A DNA stretch of 11,539 bases, from assembly GCA_009602725.1 (NCBI GenBank), contig WELB01000026.1, forward strand, positions 416,415 through 427,953, written 5' to 3'. This document shows positions 8,266 through 11,539 of the stretch, in pieces. Below the pieces are notes generated by a model. That model saw only the letters and a program-made list of their open reading frames with translations, ran no database searches and was not told where the DNA came from. Source of the stretch: Spirogloea muscicola (taxonomy: Eukaryota; Streptophyta; Zygnematophyceae; Spirogloeales; Spirogloeaceae). Made by a program: the position numbers and the translations under genes. The first letter of the stretch is position 1, and every line of letters begins with the position of its first letter.

Positions 8266-8335
8266 GCTTGGCGGGACCGAGTCGCCGCCAGAATCGCCGC
8301 CGCCGCCTCCGCCGCCGCCGCCGCCGCTGCTGCCG
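8228..8335. repeat. GCC/CGG trinucleotide repeats in exon 1 of copy B
   Basis: Runs of GCC occur at 8230-8249 and CCG/CCT runs at 8298-8329. On the minus strand the first encodes the poly-Ala of the N-terminus and the second lies in the untranslated leader, where it would read as poly-Gly. Such runs vary in length by slippage and are common in GC-rich algal genes. Confidence 0.75.
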
Positions 8336-8416
8336 CAATTCACGGCGTGCCGGCGGAGGGGGGGGCTGGGCGTAGTAGGCGAGTGTGGCCCTGTGGCAGT
8401 GCGGGTGGTCCGAGCG

Positions 8417-8486
8417 CCACGTCACTGCGCCGTCCGACGTGGTAGCCAGGTGGCGGGCTCCCGGATCCGCGTGGCTGATGACGTCA
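8417..8486 (-). promoter_or_regulatory. Promoter-like block of copy B with ACGT elements
   Basis: The block includes CCACGT (8417-8422), CCGACGTGGTAGCCAG (8434-8449) and a perfect TGACGTCA palindrome (8479-8486), 150-220 bp upstream of the start codon. The 8434 block and its flank, including CAGGTGGCGGGC, match 3148-3173 upstream of copy A. TGACGTCA and ACGTGG are classic bZIP-binding cores. Function as promoter elements is inferred from position and conservation between paralogues. Confidence 0.5.
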
Positions 8487-8639
8487 GTCCACTTGGCGCT
8501 CTCTGAGGCCTCCGCAGCACTTGTTTCGAAATTAGCGTGACACGCTTCCAATGCCAGTGACCCACGCCTCCGCAAACAGCAAATAGGAAGCTGTTCCGTA
8601 AGCGGGCGGTTGCTGTGGGATTCTTATGTGTGTGGAAGG

Positions 8640-8845
8640 CCAGCCCACAATAAGAGAAGGGCCCGCCCATCGAGGATAGGGGCTGGAAAAAGCCAGCCCA
8701 AAAAAGAATGAACAAAGGACGAGAAGGGGCCAGGGGAAGCACTAAGAACATTAAGCTCAAAAAGAAACGAAGCAGCTACGAAGCACTCAGTAACGGAGTG
8801 GACAAGGTCCGAAGGGAAAGCTCTTCGTGTCCTGGGATAGCGTCT
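8640..8845 (-). repeat. Dispersed repeat family, copy 8
   Basis: Read on the minus strand it has CTTCGGACCTTGTCCACT, CTGGCCCCTTCTCGTCC, GTTCATTCTTTTTTGGGC, then GGGCTGG-CTTTTT-CCAGCCC, CTATCCTCGATGGGCGGGCC and CTTCTC. The hairpin is perfect with 7-bp arms. It pairs in inverted orientation with the plus-strand copy at 9130, and is closest to copy 3 (2880-2965). Confidence 0.75.
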
Positions 8846-8889
8846 TTCTTCTTCGTGTATTTGAAACAACCTGAGGCCAAATTGGCCAA

Positions 8890-8950
8890 GTACGTCTGAT
8901 GACGTACATCACCCACTGCAAACTTGACCCGCGCAGTGACCACGGGTCAA
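8890..8950. repeat. Two adjacent perfect inverted repeats
   Basis: GTACGTC-TGAT-GACGTAC occupies 8890-8907, and TTGACCCG (8924-8931) pairs with CGGGTCAA (8943-8950) across 11 bases. They lie in the interval between inverted repeat copies 8 and 9, about 625-685 bp upstream of the copy B start. They may be element interior or factor-binding palindromes; ACGT and TTGAC cores recall bZIP and WRKY sites, which is only suggestive. Confidence 0.55.
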
Positions 8951-9129
8951 CACATAAGGGTCGCTAATCGATGCCTGAATACCAGATGGCAGATTCGAAC
9001 TTCTTTCTAAATCCCAGCCCTTCTGCAACCTCAGGGTCTCGGCGGAGTGCTTCTTTCCCAGCTTCGAGTTATTCTTACTTGCTGTTGCTCACCCGTGGAT
9101 ACTGAGCTTCCATCTGCATCATTTTGTGT

Positions 9130-9250
9130 CCAGTTGTGTAGTCTTCTCTTTCCGGCACCGTTTTGTGGCCTTTGGATGTTGTCCATTCTTTTCTGGGCTG
9201 GCTTTGCTAGCCTCTCATTTTTAATGGGCGAGCAATTTCTTCTGCCACCA
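9130..9250 (+). repeat. Dispersed repeat family, copy 9
   Basis: Blocks are TTTCCGGCACCGTTTTGTGGCC, TTTGGATGTTGTCCATTC, TTTTCTGGGCTGGCTTTGCT, AGCCTC, then TTTTTAATGGGCGAGC and TTCTTC. The hairpin arms are reduced to GGCT/AGCC. It mirrors copy 8, so 8640-9250 could be one element with long imperfect terminal inverted repeats. Confidence 0.65.
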
Positions 9251-9839
9251 ACTAGAGCACTCCCAGCTTTCTGGTGCAAAGCATGAGCCTGAGCACAAAG
9301 GGGGGGCGGGTGTGGGAACGAAATCCGTGGGCTCGCTGTATACTTGCTGCCTGTGTACTTGGCCATTCAGGCCCTCCATCACTCAGTACCGCACTCCATC
9401 TTGTGCTATCTACGCCGGCTGCTGCCTCGGTCTCTCTGTGTGCCCCCTCGGAGATCTAGCAGCCTTGGCAGGAGGCAGATGTACTCTCTAAACCCAGCGC
9501 TCTAGAGTCCAACTTAGCCATCGTGTCCATTGTCGCGCGATATGCCTCCTTGTAAGCTGAATTTCTGCTGAAGGATAAAAGTGTTGCACAAGCACGACAT
9601 CAGTAACTCACTAGCTATGTTGCACCTATTGATGCACTGCAGTCACATGGGACTCACCGCCTTCATTTGTGTGGCACAGGTTCAGTAATTCAGATATTTT
9701 GGACACAGCCTATATACTTCCTTGCAAGCTCAAAAGCTCTTCATATTAGCTTGCGTCCAACATATAGATTGATATTCAACTTGCAGCAAGCCGACGAGGC
9801 CGCAAATCTAACAACGTACTCAACTGACTACACATAGGG
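9251..9839. other. Gene-free stretch, no recognised feature
   Basis: Almost 600 bp without recognisable exons, family repeat blocks or RNA genes. It contains a G7 run near 9300 and otherwise ordinary mixed sequence, becoming more AT-rich towards 9700-9900. I see nothing to annotate. Confidence 0.4.
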
Positions 9840-9890
9840 CTCTTCGAAGAGTTTGTTCTACAATTGTTCTATAATCATTGTTCTACAATC
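9840..9890. repeat. 12-bp palindrome with triplicated TTGTTCTAYAA
   Basis: CTCTTCGAAGAG (9840-9851) is a perfect palindrome. It is followed by three copies of TTGTTCTAYAA, starting at 9853, 9864 and 9878. The region is AT-rich and lies about 290-340 bp beyond the ISCA2 stop codon. Function unknown. Confidence 0.6.
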
Positions 9891-9941
9891 AGAGCTACAT
9901 TCGTAGTCAGAGGCAAATGGTGGAGAATGGCCGGCATAATG

Positions 9942-9946
9942 TTACA
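9942..9946 (-). terminator. Possible TGTAA polyadenylation signal of ISCA2
   Basis: TGTAA on the minus strand, about 235 nt downstream of the ISCA2 stop. TGTAA is the usual polyadenylation signal in chlorophyte green algae. A pentamer occurs often by chance, so this is only a candidate, and it fits the organism guess rather than proving it. Confidence 0.3.
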
Positions 9947-10178
9947 GAGGCAGCCCCCAGAGGCCTTGGCTTCCACCATTCCACCAAGTCCAGCAGCCAT
10001 TGATCGGGTCCAAAAGAGCATGGGTCTCTATTAACAAAACCTCCGGTCTAGCATCATACTAGCGCATGTTGTGAACCATGACGACCTGCCGCCAAGCCTA
10101 CCATGAGGGCAGTGCAATTGATGCAACAAAAGAAAAGAGAGGGGAGACAAGGGAGGGGCCAAGATGGCATGCAGCCTC

Positions 10179-11539
10179 CTATTTGGAAGCAAATGACACG
10201 CCACAGCTGCAAGAGGAGGTTGAGTTGGGATTTGCAACAACCTGCAGGAGCACAAGCACAGTGTCTTGCTTGGCCATCAAATGCACATTCTCTGCTTCCA
10301 CACTATCCCAAAAGAAGTAGCTAAGGCTACAGCCCTGGTGCAAGATGGTGCTGGCAGCTGCCTGCCCTGCATGATGTGACAATTCTTGAGACTCACTGTG
10401 AAGGAGGAACGAATGAGCTCCTCAGTGAAGTCTACAGTGGCTCCGCGAACATAAGGGAGGGAGATGCTGTCCACGATAAGGTCCGCACCGTCCCGCGAGA
10501 ATACCCTGGTACGTCAGCTTAACACAATTAGGCCCAGCCTAGCTAATCCCCTGTTTGTCCTACTAAAGAATAGTAGCATTAGACCTGGCAATACAGGCGG
10601 CCATGCGCCCGCTCAGAGCCCGTCCACCGGTGGCCCGTACCGGCGATTCCCTCACCTGTCCCCCTCGTTGCACCGGTCGTCGATGGAGAAGGCGTACTGA
10701 TAGCCGGAGCAGCCGCCGCCGTCTACGCTGAGCCGCAGCATGAGGCCCTTTCCGTGCTCGCCCTCCCCCTGGCGGATGTCCTGCAGACGCTGCGGGCGCC
10801 AGAGCAAGGCGGGCAGCTCAAGTGATGTGAGGAAGGAGAGAGAGGCGGAACAAGCACATACCCCTACGGCTATCTGGCTTGTGCTCGGCGGCCTGCACAG
10901 CGACTAGAGGAGCTTAAGAGGCCCCGACAAGCCAGCAGGCGAATTGGGCCGCAGCAGCGCTCAAAAGCAGAACAAAGACTCTTCCAATAGAGGGCGATGG
11001 CTGTGATCGGCCAGCCCAATGAGAAGACGGAATTGTATTTGAAGGGGCCAGAAAGCTTTAGCGCACACAGCGGCGACTGGGTGCTCAATATCCCCTGTTG
11101 AGCTGCCGCAGGTCAGAGATGCTAGTCTCCGGGTAGCGGGTCCCCTGTCTATAGCCAGAGGCTCGGAAGGAGCGCAGGCAAGTGGTTCATCGGACAATGA
11201 GGTGAGTGAGAAGGGGAGGAGAGAGAAGCGAAGGGGAAGACGGAGACCGCAGAAACGTGGCGCCGGGAGCTGGAGAAGGGGAGGGTGGCCTGTCGCTTAC
11301 TTTAGGACAGCTTAAAAGGTTTTAGGCTCAGCAGGTGACAACGGCGGGGTAGTGGGAGTTCGGGGGAGGGGGTGGGGAAGGGATGCAGGCCGGCTGACCC
11401 GCACGCAGTTGGCGGTCAGCGTGACGCCGTCCCCGCCGTCGGCGGCGGTGGCGTCGGCGAAGTCCGGCGCCGCGGCCCCGGAGAAGGACCGGGCAGCGGG
11501 CCGCGCCCAGCTTCCGCCGGCGGCGGCGGCGGAGGCGGC
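10179..11539 (-). CDS. ISCA2: ISCA2-type A-type Fe-S cluster assembly protein (partial, 5' end outside window)
   Basis: Four exons are visible on the minus strand: 11539-11399, 10789-10656, 10505-10397 and 10241-10179 (TAG). Joined, they give 148 residues with clean GT-AG introns of 609, 150 and 155 bp. The visible start is Ala-rich and basic (ARPAARSFSGAAAP), like a mitochondrial presequence with an R-S-F-S processing site. The A-type domain follows: VTLTANCVRRLQDI, LRLSVDGGGCSGYQYAF, DRVFSRDGADLIVDSISLPY, VRGATVDFTEELIRSSF and SCSCGVSF. The three conserved cysteines (Cys74, Cys139 and Cys141 of the visible part) are all present. ISCA2 works with ISCA1 and IBA57 in late mitochondrial assembly of [4Fe-4S] clusters (family knowledge). 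FTEELIRSSF and the C-terminus favour ISCA2 over ISCA1 or plastid SufA-like proteins. A dispersed repeat copy lies in the 609-bp intron. The initiator Met lies beyond the right edge. Confidence 0.92.
10978..11178 (-). repeat. Dispersed repeat family, copy 10, inside ISCA2 intron
   Basis: A full-length-looking minus-strand copy matching 2644-2852. It runs from GGTAGCGGGTCCCCTGTCT at the right, through TGGGTGCTCAATATCCCCT and TTTGAAGGGGCCAGA, to GGCGATGGCTGTGATC at the left. It lies wholly in the 10790-11398 intron and in the same orientation as the gene. No obvious target-site duplication was identified by eye. Confidence 0.75.
11510..11539. repeat. CGG/GCC repeat coding poly-Ala in ISCA2
   Basis: A CGG-rich run at the right edge encodes the alternating Ala stretch of the ISCA2 presequence on the minus strand. 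It resembles the GCC runs in exon 1 of DJ-1-like copy B, and reflects the GC-rich first-exon style of this genome. Confidence 0.6.

Noticed and set aside
8985-9005. GTTCGAATC on the minus strand, matching a tRNA/SINE B-box core
   Set aside because: The bases on either side do not form a five-base T stem, and no acceptor or anticodon arm could be fitted on either strand.
9047-9286. Open plus-strand frame with a hydrophobic FWAGF-like stretch
   Set aside because: The same peptide-like string appears at other copies of the dispersed repeat (for example near 2890 and 8700), so it is translated repeat rather than a gene.
1-11539. Possibility of a bacterial defence system, prophage or CRISPR array
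   Set aside because: Genes are intron-split and eukaryotic, no regularly spaced identical repeats were found, and no phage, nuclease or toxin-like domains are seen.

Overview
The window looks like nuclear DNA of a eukaryote, most likely a green alga; the organism call is an inference and only moderately supported. The evidence is genes split into many short exons with GT-AG introns (roughly 95-610 bp), GC-rich Ala/Gly-coding first exons with GCC repeats, large intergenic spaces full of dispersed repeats, and a possible TGTAA polyadenylation motif. No bacterial operons, rRNA or convincing tRNA genes were seen.

All recognisable genes are on the minus strand. From right to left they are: (1) the 3' four exons of an ISCA2-type mitochondrial Fe-S cluster assembly gene, 11539 to 10179, running off the right edge; (2) an intact seven-exon DJ-1/PfpI-superfamily gene of the Hsp31-like kind (copy B, 8265-6472, 292 aa); (3) directly downstream of it, a decayed relic of exons 4-7 of the same gene (copy C, about 6019-5240); (4) a full-length paralogue (copy A, 2338-298) with all seven exons and the same intron positions, but with a one-base deletion in exon 4 that breaks the frame. 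The window therefore holds a small tandem family: one intact gene, one recently or apparently broken gene, and one old partial relic. Copies A and B also share a promoter-like block (CCGACGTGG...GCCAG), with five ACGTGG motifs upstream of A.

The spaces are occupied by about ten copies or fragments of one dispersed, unnamed repeat family. Its core reads roughly GGCCCCTTC...TTCATTC-T-rich-GGGCTGG...CCAGCCC...CAATGGGCGAGCCCTTC and contains a conserved small hairpin. Two pairs of copies lie in inverted orientation (2644-2965 and 8640-9250) and may be complete miniature elements. One copy sits inside an ISCA2 intron, and one pair lies between the promoter-like block and the coding start of copy A. 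Several perfect inverted repeats (6269-6299, 8890-8950, 3507-3660) are not explained by the genes.

Functionally the DJ-1/Hsp31-like proteins would be expected to act in carbonyl or oxidative stress defence, and ISCA2 in mitochondrial [4Fe-4S] protein maturation. Their adjacency probably carries no functional meaning. I see no new multi-gene system; the repeat family and the birth-and-death gene cluster are the most interesting features.
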